Counted from the stretch's first letter, positions 1 through 12,209 are shown. The stretch is 64,000 nt of DNA from Cannabis sativa (GCF_029168945.1 NC_083603.1:21018001-21082000), one strand, 5' to 3'. Notes: a model not told the origin generated them from the letters alone. Translations and numbers: made by a program.

Positions 1-1387
1 TCAGATGACCATAGCGAAAATGCCATAGCCATGATGCATCTTTAAGTTTCGCTAAGAGGCAGGAATGAGTAGTATTGTGGAGATAAAGTGGGAACATTCG
101 ATTCGCCGTCATGTTCACTTGAGCAATTAAACCCAAATTTGCATCTTCGATTCGACATACTCCATCTTTGATAGAAATTCCGTATCCCTTTTCTTGTAGT
201 TGACCCACACTAAGTAGATTGGTTTTCAAATCTGGACCATAAAGAACATTAGAAATAGTATGGGTAGAATTTCCTTTAGTTTGGATAGTTACCCGTCCTT
301 TTCCCATGACGGAAATTGTGGAGTTGTCGCCAAACTTGACGGTGGTGCGAAATGATTCGTCCATCTCAGAAAAAGCTTTCTTATCTCCACACATGTGGTT
401 ACTACAACCAGTATCGAAATACCACATGTTTTGTTGAGTTTCTTCTTTGACATGGCACACCATCAAGAGTGATACTTCTTCTTCTTTTTCTGCAAAATTA
501 GTTCTTTCTCCACTTTGTCTATTCAAATTAGTACGACATTCATATTTATAATGTCCGTACCTATGACATCTGTAGCATTCCACATTAGACTTGTCTGCTG
601 ACTTCGATCTATTTGGTTGGTGGCCTCCTCGTCCTCGTCCTCCTCGTCCTCTTCCATGAGAGTCATGTGAATAATTGTCTTGGTTTTGGTATTGGTGTTG
701 AGTTCCACGGTCATTTCCACCTTTGCCTCTGCCTCGACCTCTGCTTCCACCTCGTCCTCTATCTCCTTTTGGCTTTGAATTATTGTCTAATGAGGCCTTT
801 AAGACTTGCTCCTCCTTGTCCTTCTCCTGCTGGTTGAGTTTGTACTCATGAACCAATAGAGAACCTTGCAATTCATCAACTGAAAGTTCATCAATATTAT
901 GAGCTTCTTCTATACAACAAACAACATAATTAAATTTTAGCGTCATCGTTCGTAGTATTTTTTCAGCTACGGTCACGTCCTCCATCTTGTCACCGTGGAT
1001 CCGCATCTTGTTCACAATTGCCATTGTCTGAGTGAGATAATCTGACACCGATTCTCCTGTCTTCATTCGAAGTGTTTCGAACTCCGTATGAAGTGATTGA
1101 AGCTGCTGCCTCTTTGCCTTTGCAGAGCCTTGATATTTTCTCTTCATAGAGTCCCAAATATGCTTGGAAGTGTCCTTGCAAAGAATAGTCTCCAAGATTG
1201 TGCGATCAATAGCTTGGAAAAGATAATTCTTTACCTTGAGATCTTTCAACCGCTGTGCTTCTAGCTCCACTCTTTGTCCATCTGTCACTGCTGTGCCGAC
1301 TGCTGGTTCAGTAACTCCTTCAGAGACAACTTGCCAGTACTGCTTGGATCTCAAAAAATTCTCCATGCTCCAATGATCATAATGATC
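1..1387 (-). CDS. Ty1-copia gag-protease, partial at both ends
   Basis: One uninterrupted minus-strand frame runs from 1387 to the window edge (about 460 codons). Upstream it opens with YDHWS just before the first Met at 1366, the usual start of a copia gag (UBN2-type) domain, so the N-terminus is cut by the junction with the LTR at 1388. After the capsid-like part comes an Arg/Gly-rich stretch, then a CCHC zinc knuckle (CX2CX4HX4C, positions 536-577) that binds RNA. The aspartic protease active site DTG lies at 407-415 in the context DTGCSNHM. The frame then reaches the GAG-pre-integrase region (WLWHFRYGHL) at position 1. Gag and pol are one frame, as usual in plant copia elements. No stop or frameshift is seen, so this copy is younger than most repeats here. 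Integrase, RT and RNase H would lie beyond the left edge. Confidence 0.9.
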
Positions 1388-2079
1388 ATATTAAATGACA
1401 ATATTATTTAATAATTAATTTTAGTTATTAAATAATTAGAATTGGCATTTAAATGGTTGAATTTGAAAATTGGCGTTTTTGAGAAAATGAGATGCAGAAA
1501 TGATAAACAGCAAAATTGCATAAGTGAGGCCCATTATCCAAGGCCCATGGCCGGCCACACTTATAGGGTTTTATCATTTATTTTTTCATTATTTTAATGC
1601 CAAATAATTCTAATTTAAACCTAGGTGGTTACCTATAAATAGATAGTGATGGCTCTCATTCACACTTAACTTTGTCAGATGAAATTGAGCTTCCTATTCT
1701 CTATAGCCGAAACCACCTTCTCTCTTCTTTTCTTCTCTAAATTTTGAATTCCTTGAGTGAATGAGTGAGTGCCCACACACATCAAGTGGTATCTCAATCA
1801 TAGTGTGTAAGACTATGGAAAATCAACCAACAGGAAGGAGAATCAACATCAAAGGAAGGAGAGAAAGAGATCCAGGTTCAGATATTGATAATGCTCTGCT
1901 ACAGAAAGGAATCAAGGGCTAGATATCTGAACGGAAGGAGTCATTATATTCCGTTGCACCCAATGTAAGGTTTCCTAAGCTTTATATGTGTTTATTTCAT
2001 TGTTTTAGAATTCATATTAGGATGTTAATGAAACATACTTGCTAGTAAATCTAGATCCTGGTAAAATATATCTCCAACA
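1388..2079 (+). repeat. 5' LTR fragment of element 1
   Basis: Matches 9687-10383 (the end of the 3' LTR) almost base for base from ATATTAAATGACAATATT to the terminal CCAACA. A TATA-like ACCTATAAATAG near 1630 would be the core promoter. The left two thirds of the LTR are absent. Confidence 0.9.
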
Positions 2080-2081
2080 AC

Positions 2082-2094
2082 TGGCCTCAGAGCC
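2082..2094 (+). other. Primer-binding site of element 1
   Basis: TGGCCTCAGAGCC lies two bases after the LTR end. It matches the complement of the plant initiator Met-tRNA 3' end (TGGTATCAGAGCC) except at two adjacent bases. The same variant occurs in element 2. Confidence 0.75.
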
Positions 2095-5000
2095 ATGGTA
2101 ATGATTTACTTTCATGAAATATGAATTAAAACGATGATTTTTGTTGATTTGGATGGTTTCATGTGGTTTATGTGCTTATTTGATGATAGTTTAGAAATCG
2201 CAATATATGTTACTGAAATATTTTTTATTTCGATCTGCGATTATTTTTTCTGGAAAGTAGACGAAAAATTAATAAATTTAGGCTTTTACAGAACCTAATT
2301 TGGATTTTTTATGAATTAGTTATGATTTTTTGAATTTGAATGAAAATATTGGGATTTGATTGCACACACGCGCGCGCGCACGCTTTGGACACGCTCTGAC
2401 GCGCACGGCCATTCAGACAGAAATGACCGAGTTTTCTCGGACATGCCCTGTCTGAACAGGCTGCATGCGCCGAGCTTCTTCGGTCAAGAAGGCTGCGTGC
2501 AGCCTTGTTTCTCACCCACGTCCTGCTCTCCGCGCGCGCAGGGGTATGCATTGCCTGTGCCTCAAACTTGTGTTCTTCATATCTTTTGATTCAAAAATCG
2601 TTTTTCATTGAACAAAAGCCAAATTTTGTTAGAATTTTGTGTAGAATCTAAATTTTCAATTAAAAATCTAATTTTCAGAATAAAATTAATTTTTATTAAT
2701 TTTTTAATTAATTAAAATTAGTTTCTGATATTAGTAGGCTTTGAATTTTGAAAATTTGATTTCTCACAAAGGAGCCTTATGGTTATATTTTTTTTTTAAA
2801 TTTTAGATTATTTTATTTCTTTTAATTATAAGATCAGATATTATTTTGATATTAATTTTTTTTTTTAAAAAAAAATAATCTTGTACTAATTTCAAAATTT
2901 GCTAACCATATGATATCTTTTTTTTTTTTTTTTTTAAATTTGTTATTTTCAAAATATATTTTATTAATTAAAATTATAAGATTAGGAATATGTTAGGTTT
3001 AACATTTTATCTTATTAGACATTTTTTATTAAAATTATATTTTGGCAAAAATAACATGAGATTTGAAAAAATTGGTTAGTTTAGTTTGAATAGATATTTT
3101 AGGGTTTCAAACCATAAATTTTTCAAACTTATTATTTTATTATTTTTTTTAAATATTCTAACCATATAAAATATTTTATTTTTCAATTAGTTTATTTATG
3201 TAATATTTAAATTTATTAAATTATAAGACTCATAATATAATAAAATATCTAAATTTAAAATTCAAGATATTATATTATATTATCTTATTAGAAATTTTAA
3301 ATAAATTTAAATTTTGAATAAACTTGATATTTGAAAAATTGGTTAGATATTTTTGATTTTTTGTTAGAATTTAAGAAATTTAGGAGTTTATTGAATTTTG
3401 AATTTTTTTAAATATTCTCTAACAACCTAAATTTGAATTCTAGTTAAGATATTTATTTTAAAATTTAATTTTATTTTAAATTTTAAAATTGAGATATTTT
3501 AGCTTACTTTCCAGATATTCCAGATGAGTTAATTGTTTGTATTGTTTAATTATATTATTATGTATTCAATTTTTTTTTTACAAACCTATTATTTATTTGA
3601 TCTAAATTGCTATGATTAACTTGTTGACAGATCCAATGATCTGATTTTAATCATAGTCCAATTAGATCTTATAAATAATTTGTAACAGGTAAATTTTACA
3701 ATTTCTTTCATCTATGTAAACCTAGTAACATGATAGGACCCATCCAAATCTTTTGACCTGTGTGAGCCTATATGTTTGCTATTGGACTTAGATGCATATA
3801 GGAAGCCCATTTAAGTTTTACTAAGTAAATGGACTAGATTGCTAAAATAAATTTTGACATAAGTAAATTTATTTAGGCCCAATTAGATTTTGGCTTATTC
3901 AATGAATAACAATTGTTTATTTAAAGGTTAAATTCCTCTCTTTTGGGCCTTGTGTGAGAGTTGGGGGCCAATAGAAGTGGGTACGACATACTGAACCCAG
4001 CTCCCCCTCACATGAACTACCCCAATTGTGAAGGCCCATTTGCCTTATTTAAATAATTGTATTAGGTTAATTATATTAGTCTAACCTAATTAAAATTGAA
4101 TTAGCAACATAATTAACTTTTAAAATATATGAAATTTAATTTTTCATTTAATATTTTAAAGTTAATTTTAGAAAAACACTTAGTAAATGAAATTATTCTA
4201 GATAGTTATTTCTAGAACTAGTTATTTTTTTCTAATATTTAATTAGGAAAATATCATAGATTGTGAAATTAATTGTTTAATAATTAGTTTTGGTACAATC
4301 TAATTTAAGTATATTTTTCCTAGTATTAAACTAGAATTAATAATTAACTCTTCTCTATACTTAATTATTTATTTCTTGAATTTAATACATTTAATTAAAT
4401 TAAAAATTTAAATATTTAAGTTGATTTTCATCATGATACTTAAATATTATTATTTTCATGTTATTTAATTAAAATTGAAAATTATTTTAAGTTTGAAATC
4501 TTATTTCATATAACTTAAATTTGAATAATTTTCAAAATATATTTTATTAATCTTTTCCCACAATTTCGAAATTGCATTTCTTAAATGCATTAATTTCGAA
4601 TTTTATTTGAAAAATAGATTAAAGTTGTAAATTATTTATTTTAATTTTGGACCAACTTAGATCAATAATTTTTTCATTTAATGCTTAATTAAAATAAATG
4701 AAGTAAAATATATATATTTAATTAGAAAATGAATTAATTAGTCCACGAAAATCTAGATAGATATTATCAGTTTTTGCTTGAAGTATTTTTCTAGTGTATT
4801 TAATTAAATAGAAAATTAATATTTAAGTTGATTTTCATCATCATACTTAAATATTTGAAATTTTTCTTATATATTTAATTAAATAGGAAAATTATATTTT
4901 TTGTTTTAAATTAATTTTATTAATTAATTTTAGGCCAACATTAAATTAGAATAATTTTTCCAGTTTTATTTTTATTTTATTTTAACAAGCAATTTCGAAA

Positions 5001-6400
5001 ATTGTATTATTAAATACTTCAATTTTTCGAAATGCAATATATATTTACAGAAAATTAAATTTGAGTTGTAAATTAATTTAAATTAATTTTGTAACAACTT
5101 AAATTGAATATTTTTCTAAATATTTATTGGAAATTATTACTAAGATGGAAATAATTCATGTTATTTTCATATCCATCTAAGTAAAATTTATAAATATTAA
5201 ATTAAAATTTATATTTAGAATTTTTCATTTTAAATTGGAAATTTTAATTAAATAAATATATATATTTAAAATAAATTGATTAAATTTAATATTAGAAGAA
5301 GATACACTTTAAATAATGAGCTTTATTATTAGGACATTCGATCTCCATTGTTGGTTTTACATAGCGTTTGTTTTAGTGAGTAATCCTCCCTAATGGAGGA
5401 ACGTTCATTAGCAAGTTCGTACCGTTTAATCTCGAAAGATAAGTAGCTTTGTAAGTGTTTTATATGGTATGGATCACCCTAATGGTGGCGACTGTATTTG
5501 ACTTACAAAATATGAAACAATGGTGGAAGCTCATAAGATAGAATAGCCTTGACGCTCGCCTAAACGGGACAACGATGGATTCCAATCTTGATCGAATAAA
5601 AGGTTGCTAGAATGTTTAACATTTTAGACGAGCTGACAACTCTATTCAATGGATGGTAGCTTTGACTCTCGCCTAAACGGGACACTGATATCAGTTTGTT
5701 GAAAACCTTGGAAATTATTTAGGATTGTATGTTTTAGTATTTTCACTTGTCATTCCTACTTGCTATATGTTTAATAATTTCTGAATTGTGTATGGATTTA
5801 TATTGAACCATGTTATTTTCTGTTATTATATTGTTGTTTAATTTCGAATCTTCATTGTTGGTCTAACTTGGTTTGTTTATCTAATGAGATAAATCCCTAA
5901 TGGATTTTCACCATTAGACATACATAATAGTGTTAGATCTCGAAAGATAAATATTGTATATGCAACATCTAGCTGTTCATCAATTGATGACACATTAGAC
6001 TAGTATTTTTACGATATGAAACAAGAAGATTGTATAAATAAGATTACTTTGACTTTCGCTAATCGAAGCATCGTTGGATTCTTATTTAAACAACGAAATT
6101 ATCCTAATTCCTCTTAGCTTATTCATTTCGAATTAGCTCAATAACATATCATTGGATGAATGGTCTATAAATCATTTCATGTCATTCTATTTTCTCTTAA
6201 GAAATTAAATGACATATGATTATAACCCGAAATTCTATTCCACAATGATATAAGTCCTCAATCTTAGAAATCTCCTACTTGTATGGACAAATCTGACTTA
6301 GAGTTTAAAATAGTAGTGGTGGTCCAAGAAAGAATTACTCATTATATTTGGTATAAATTTAAGTCTTTGACTTTAATTTTAGATTCCAAACAGAAATTTT
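2095..6400 (+). other. Long untranslated leader of element 1
   Basis: About 4.3 kb of very AT-rich sequence without a supported frame. Two islands are well conserved with element 2: about 3715-4025 (matches 26090-26390) and about 5320-5710 (matches 27935-28340). The rest has diverged strongly. The second island holds CTCGCCTAAACGGGACA twice (5555-5571 and 5668-5684), with the same 113-base spacing in element 2. A diverged further copy of this module is at about 5860-6190. A GC-rich patch with alternating CG repeats (2363-2560) is present only in element 1. Long leaders between the primer-binding site and gag are known in BARE-like elements and carry packaging signals; that role here is inference. 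Confidence 0.6.
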
Positions 6401-8470
6401 CTTATATTTCTAATTCCAGGATACAATACAGTTACACTTTCACAGGTGTTTAATAACCATTTTCTATCAATGGATTCAAACTGTATGGAATATGAGTTTA
6501 GTATTCTGTGACCAGGATCCACTTGTAATATTCTAAGAACTCTTTGATGTAACTAAACCTAAGTCATCAAAAAGACACAACCACACAATTTTTTTTAATC
6601 TATGGCATTTGTATCTTGTTCATAGTGGTTTTGACAAGATCAATCTCTGCAAAGAGTTAATATGCCTATATCCACTGAAAGTTATTCATCTCATTCGCAG
6701 ATGGATGTACATTCAGGGGTGGATATGAGTTTTTCGTTGTATTCTTAAAACAATAACTCTAGATTATACCTTATGCAAGAAATTTGAAATGTTTGAAAAT
6801 TTCTGAATTTCTGGCAATGGTGATAAACCATTAAGGTAAGTGGTTAAAGATCTTACGAACTGATAGGGGTGGAGAAATAGTTAGTAGATATGCTGTTCAA
6901 AGATCATTAATTTGATTTTTGAATTATATCCAAACTTACCTCCCCAGAAATTTCGATTTGCATATTGATGATTAGTTACTAGTCGTTGCCTAAATCCTTC
7001 TATGGTAATACAATTTCAGAATGATGTAATGGTTGTATACTTAATGTAAATCATTACTAGATTCATGGATGACCTAATCAAAATCTTAAGAAAAGCTAGA
7101 ACTGTTAACCATGGTTTGTTAGCTATTCTAAGTGATTAGGGGTGGACCATCCCATAGTCAATAGATAAGAAAGTGTTTGTTTAAACAAATACTACTTTTC
7201 TAAGAAAATGACTAAGTCTGAAAATAAAGTAGAAAATAAAGGAGATATTTTTTCTTGATTCCAAAAGTGTTCTATCATCTTATTTGACATATGATGATCC
7301 CATTGCCTCTGTTGTCTTGTCACAACCGAATAGATCAATACCATTTAGTTTTCTTAGACAAAATTCACGGTACCTTGTCGTAGTGAGAGAGTTTCTAGGA
7401 ACTCACCTTCTTATGACTTGGAAGACACTAGTGATTAAAATCCATTGTGAGTTTAAACAAGTAATGGATTGTCAAGATAAGAAACTAAGAGGAAAAGCCA
7501 AGAGAACTATAGTTTAATCTATTCACATGGAGTAACCTAAATTTTTCTATTACAAGGACATAAAAGGAAACTTTTGTTAATAAGTCTATTCAATGGACTT
7601 AACAAAACTTCATGTTCCTAGTATTATAGGTTTGAGTTTATCTAAACCTATGGCTTATGGTATACCTAGTAATTACTTACTCTAATGCAAGCAACTTACT
7701 TTAGTAAGATGCTGAAGCATTTTCTTTCTAATGGCAATCTATAGAAGCTTCTTGACTTCTAGGCATAGATTTTATTTATCTAAGGAAAAGTCTCAACTAT
7801 TCCAGAAAAGATATAGCCATGAAAGAATTTCCTAAATCAACAGTGAGAGGTCTCAGATATGCTTTAGTATGCCTTGGACCAGACATCTGCTGTTGAGTGG
7901 GAGTAATGAGTAGGTATCAGATTAAACTAGTAGAAGAACATTGGAAGACAATCAAGTAAATCTTAATATTAAGAAGAGGAACTATATGTTAGTCCATAAG
8001 AGTGTGTTTAAAACTCTTAGACTACACCACATCAGATTTCTAGACTTGCCTTTGTGTTAGAAAGTCTGCTAATAAGATGGTGATTACTCTGGGGTGGAAT
8101 AGTGATTTTGGAGAAATGTAAAAACCTATCTGAAGTCTCTAGGTCTACTAGAAAGGGACTGAATGTTAAAGTTGCAGGAAAGGTACTTATTCAGTCTAAG
8201 GAAAGTTCTATACATTTTTAGCACCATTCTAAATTGCCTTAACTACTAGTGTTACTTCCTGAATAACCAAGAAGTAGTTGCCAAAGGTATAGAATCCAGT
8301 ATCCCAAGAGAGTAGACATATAGAGAGAAATTTCACATTATCAATGATTTTGTGATTAAGGAAGAGTAATGGTGGAGGAAAGGTTGTGGTTAATTCAACC
8401 TTTCAGATCCTATTACGAGGAGTTTACTACTACAACACTTGATTTGTAAATCAAGGTGTTGAGATTATTT
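6400..8470 (+). pseudogene. Eroded copia pol of element 1
   Basis: There is no continuous frame, but diagnostic stretches occur in the expected order. A GAG-pre-integrase remnant (LWHLYLVHSGFDKIN) is near 6595-6660. The integrase block LRTDRGGE is at about 6850-6876. An RT/RNase H stretch (near YALVCLGPDIC...MSRYQ) is near 7860-7925. A later RNase H stretch with LGGG is near 8085-8110. All are broken by many stops and indels. Protease and the RT catalytic YVDD could not be found. The segment is much shorter than a normal copia pol (about 3 kb for integrase to RNase H), so deletions accompany the point decay. Confidence 0.6.
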
Positions 8471-8500
8471 GAAATGCACATTTTATTTTATATTAGTGCA

Positions 8501-8510
8501 AGTGGGAGTT
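8501..8510 (+). other. Polypurine tract of element 1
   Basis: AGTGGGAGTT lies directly before the 3' LTR, inside GTGCAAGTGGGAG, the position of plus-strand DNA priming. An identical tract precedes the 3' LTR of element 2 at 31061-31070. Confidence 0.75.
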
Positions 8511-10383
8511 TGTTGGGTTTTATGCCCTAAATAAAACTCATTTCAATATAATCAGATTTACTTATTAATATAGATCAGAAATAACATTTAATGTTGCATG
8601 GTTCACATGATTTATTTCATGATTATATGTACATAATGTATGAATTCTATTTAAGTCCAGAACATATCAATTTGTTAATGATTATAGTGCTGTCAACACA
8701 GTGGAATATAATCTTAATTATATGTTCAAAAGTTTATTCCCTGATTTGTCAGAACACTGGATTTAGACTGACATGGTATAATCAGCGATAGGTATTCTTA
8801 CAACTTGGATAAGTGTTATGTCCTTTCCAGGATATTGGCAAAGTTTACCAGCATCGGATGTATGGAGTATACATCGGAAGGGACCGATATTGAACATTGA
8901 TTAGATATACTAGAATTTACCGTAATATCTATTCAATTCAATATCACATGTTGATCCTAGATCAAATGATCTTAATCCTGATATGATTAGGTTCAATCTC
9001 AAGAGTGTTATTCCTGTTCTTTGATTTATTAGTTAAGCCTACTTTTGGGTCAGGGTGATACGTACATTTTGAGAACACGGTAGTGCAATTGAGTGGGAGC
9101 GCTAACATAAATATAGAATCTATAGCTTCTATCTGGCGAATAGGAAGTAAATGATGATTTCCTTCGAGCTTAACCAAACGAAAATAAATGGTGGAGATCT
9201 CATTTCACTTAGCTGAAATATCATTTATACAGGGTTAAGTGTTTTAAGGATAAAATACATTGTAGGGTGTTACGGTAATTTAATCCCTTTACAGTGTAAT
9301 ATAGAGGATCATTGATCACATTAGGGTTATAACAATGGATAACTAATGACGTGTCTATATCGTGGAACATATAGAGCGTTCTATATACTGAGAGTGGAAT
9401 TCTAAGTTCTATGCGTGGATTCAACGAAGAATTAATAAGTTAGTGAATTTAAGATATAAATTCTTGATCTACTTATTAGAAGCTCGGATATATAGACCCA
9501 TGGTCCCCATACTAGTTGAGACCATACTGCTTGTAAGACTCAGTTAATTGATTTTGATTAATCAATTATAATTCTAAAGTTAGACTATGTCTACTTTGTG
9601 AATTTTCACTAAGCAAGGGCGAAATTGTAAAGAAAATAGATTCTAGGTTTATTTATTAATTAAGAAACTTTATATGTCTAATTAATAAATATATTAAATG
9701 ACAATATTATTTAATAATTAATTTTAGTTATTAAATAATTAGAATTGGCATTTAAATGGTTGATTTTGAAAATTGGCGTTTTTGAGAAAATGAGATGCAG
9801 AAATGATAAAACATCAAAATTGCATAAGTGAGGCCCATTATCCAAGGCCCATGGCCGGCCACACTTATAGGTTTTTATCATTTATTTTTTTATTATTTTA
9901 ATGCCAAATAATTCTAATTTAAACCTAGGTGGTTACCTAAAAATAGATAGTGATGGCTCTCATTCACACTTAACTTTGTTAGATGAAATTGAGCCTCCTA
10001 TTCTCTATAGCCGAAACCACCTTCTCTCTTCTTTTCTTCTCTAAATTTTGAATTCCTTGAGTGAATGAGTGAGTGCCCACACACATCAAGTGGTATCTCA
10101 ATCATAGTGTGTAAGACTATGGAAAATCAACCAACAGGAAGGAGAATCAACATCAAAGGAAGGAGAGAAAGAGATCTAGGTTCAGATATTGATAATGCTC
10201 TGCTACAGAAAGGAATCAAGGGCTAGATATCTGAACGGAAGGAGTCATTATATTCCGCTGCACCCAATGTAAGGTTTCCTAAACTTTATATGTGTTTATT
10301 TCATTATTTTAGAATTCATATTAGGATGTTAATGAAACATATTTGTTAGTAAATCTAGATCCTGGTAAAATATATCTCCAACA
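8511..10383 (+). repeat. 3' LTR of element 1 (subfamily A)
   Basis: 1873 bp, starting TGTTGGGTTTTATGCCC and ending CTCCAACA. Related LTRs lie at 22333-38049 (nested), 33392-35290, 43498-45390 and, more distantly, 22934-24845, 31071-32982 and 35803-37704. Short reading frames inside it on both strands are not coding: they recur only because the LTR recurs. Confidence 0.95.
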
Positions 10384-10407
10384 TATATATGCTTATATAT
10401 ATATATA

Positions 10408-10680
10408 TGAAGTAGAAGAAAAGACAAGGTTAATAAATAAGCTTTATTTTACTACTTTCTGAATACCAAAAAAACGTACAAAGACTTGTCCTTTATATAA
10501 AGCTATTAACCAATAGTTAATCTTAGAAAATAGGATCACAACAAACCACTAGCTACACATTTCACATTACAAACCACAACTACACTAACACATTAGAATA
10601 AGACAATTCCTATAGACTAGGACAACTATTACTCTACCCTATGCATAACATATTAATTCCTATATTTATATTTTCTAACA
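10408..10680 (-). mobile_element. Short LTR-like repeat (probable copia solo LTR)
   Basis: 273 bp with TG...CA ends. Read on the minus strand it starts TGTTAGAAAATATAAATAT, has a TATATAAA box about two thirds in, and an AATAAA signal near its end, as an LTR would. Flanking 5-mers do not match (ATATA / GGTTA), and there is no primer-binding site next to it, so solo status is not proven. A (TA)n tract at 10384-10407 separates it from element 1. It might have belonged to the minus-strand copia element at 1-1387, split by element 1; nothing in the sequence proves this. Confidence 0.5.
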
Positions 10681-11469
10681 GGTTAATGTATCTACTCTAG
10701 ACTGTAAGTAAATTATACAGTCAAATTTAATCCAATCACTAATATGAGAGTTTAAACTATTTAAAAATGAAGTGATTTGGGAAAGAAGTATACTAATCTT
10801 CACTACTAAATTATTCAACATAAATAAAATTATTATTAAATATCATCAAAGCCATTTCTCACTTCAACGACCATTTTAGACTTTTATGCTAGTAAAATTA
10901 GTATGCAGATTCTTCTCCGGCTACAAATGAAAATAACTTTTAACTTTCCTTGTTGGTTTCCTAAAAGAAATTTTTTTGATCATATGCAGAAATTAATAAC
11001 ATAATACTTGAATTTATTGAAGCCAAACATATATAATTATCCCAAATAGATATTGAAAAATCAAAGAAGAAAAAAGCGTCAAAGAGAAATATAGTAATCG
11101 CATGCAAAAGCAGAGTCAACGAACTAATGGCTGGTTGGGACACATTGCAACTTTTTGCCAAGAACAATGTGCTTGTTTTCATAACCTAGTTAACCTTGAG
11201 TGATGAAAGGCAAACAAAGACAGAGAAATAAAACAAAAAAAACTGTAAAAATAGATGAAAACCTGCACCTTTGAGTGAAGTAATTGTGCGCAGGTGGTAA
11301 TGAAGCCAATAGCCTATGAATTCCTCTTCTCTGATGAATGAGGTTTAGGGCTTCTAATACCGTTGATGATAAAAAAAATGGTGCAAAAGGAGAGAAGCTT
11401 TCGTTGAGAGCTACGTCGGAATAGAGAGCTTCAAACCACCACCGTGAGGAAGAGGACAATCGAAAGGTA
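10681..11469. other. Unrecognised sequence, with a possible relic exon on the minus strand
   Basis: No repeat family recognised. On the minus strand 11190-11459 is an 89-codon frame starting MSSSSRWWFEALYSD, with less AT-rich, more gene-like codons than its surroundings. It contains a possible splice donor (CAAAG|GTGCAGG) near 11265-11275. It could be the first exon of a dead gene. No domain or homology is recognised and no downstream exon was found. Confidence 0.25.
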
Positions 11470-11764
11470 TTGGAGAATATTGTCCCACGTGGATGAAATG
11501 TGAAAGTATTGAGCCATATATAAGAACATGGGCTACTCCACTCATCACCAATTGGTTTTGAGATGGAACCCCATGATTCTCAACATGGTATCAGAGCCAT
11601 ATCCCTTGCGGGCAAGTGATCATATCCGATCTGCACCCATACAGATAATGACCATGTTCACTCTGATACGGTTCAAGATTGATGAGCAAAAAATAGCCAT
11701 CATCTTAGCAAAAATAGCCCATATATCCAATTGGTTTTGAGATGGAACCTCATGATTCTCAACA
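11470..11764 (+). mobile_element. TRIM (miniature LTR retrotransposon), 3' LTR truncated
   Basis: An LTR of about 115 bp (about 11470-11585, ending CTCAACA) is followed at once by a perfect Met-tRNA primer-binding site, TGGTATCAGAGCC (11586-11598). After about 120 bases a second, shortened copy of the LTR end appears, from CCAATTGGTTTTGAG to CTCAACA (11730-11764). Such tiny elements with no coding capacity are terminal-repeat retrotransposons in miniature. The LTR contains TATATAAG, a likely promoter. The first LTR begins TTGGAGAATATTG; its expected TG start is degraded. Confidence 0.7.
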
Positions 11765-12209
11765 AAACGGAAAGGGATTCGAGTGGCCGGTTTTGAAGAG
11801 GATGATCAGAAGGGTGGAGAGGTGGTTTCGCCAGAGCATTCGAGGAGAGTTTTAGGGTTGGATGTGAATAGTGGCAATTTGTTTGCTGGTATACTTAGTT
11901 AATATCTTTACCCTACTGTTTTTCATGAACTTTTATCTAGGATGAAGGTAAAAAATATATACATTTCATCTTAGGGGGAGAATTAAAATAATATTATTAT
12001 TGTTTATGCTAGCTTTAGTTGTTGATTTTATTTTGTTTCAAGTGGTTACTTGTAACAGTTTCCTGTTACAACTTGTTTTCAGTTTTACTCTCTTTGTATT
12101 AGATCAGTTTTAGACAATCAATAAAGAATTCCATTTTAGGCTCAATTCCTATTTCCTATTAATTCTTCCTCGTCTTGATCATCAGATTCATTTCTTCATA
12201 GTTTGGCTC
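11765..12209. other. Unrecognised sequence with LTR-element-like tail signals
   Basis: No reading frame. AGGGGGAGA at 11973-11981 looks like a copia polypurine tract, and AATAAAG at 12119 looks like a polyadenylation signal. This could be the 3' end of a degraded copia element, but no LTR boundary or partner copy is visible. Confidence 0.25.

Larger units (their letters stand above)
1388..10383 (+). mobile_element. Element 1: Angela/BARE-like Ty1-copia retrotransposon, 5'-truncated and decayed
   Basis: The order is partial 5' LTR (1388-2079), primer-binding site, long AT-rich leader, eroded pol remains, polypurine tract, full 3' LTR (8511-10383, TG...CA). The two LTR parts differ at about 2 percent by hand count over about 690 bases. 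Leader and pol blocks match element 2 (22934-32982), so the two belong to one family. LTR length, LTR start (TGTTGG...ATGCCCTAAATAAA) and the AGTGGGAG-type polypurine tract resemble the Angela/BARE-1 lineage; that assignment is inference. No gag frame is present, and pol is recognisable only in short stretches. The first about 1.18 kb of the 5' LTR is missing, so no target-site duplication can be shown. Confidence 0.85.

Noticed and set aside
523..837. Short frames rich in Glu/Lys or Leu on both strands
   Set aside because: They lie across the Arg/Gly-rich part of the copia gag in other frames; the minus gag frame explains the sequence.
990..1181. 63-codon minus frame starting MQGHFQAYLG
   Set aside because: Shadow of the gag frame, which is continuous through here.
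2309..2589. Two opposite frames of about 80 codons in the GC-rich patch
   Set aside because: No domain, no conservation in element 2; open only because stop codons are rare in GC-rich DNA.
7284..7517. 77-codon plus frame in element 1
   Set aside because: Lies inside the eroded pol between integrase and RNase H traces; no recognisable motif of its own.
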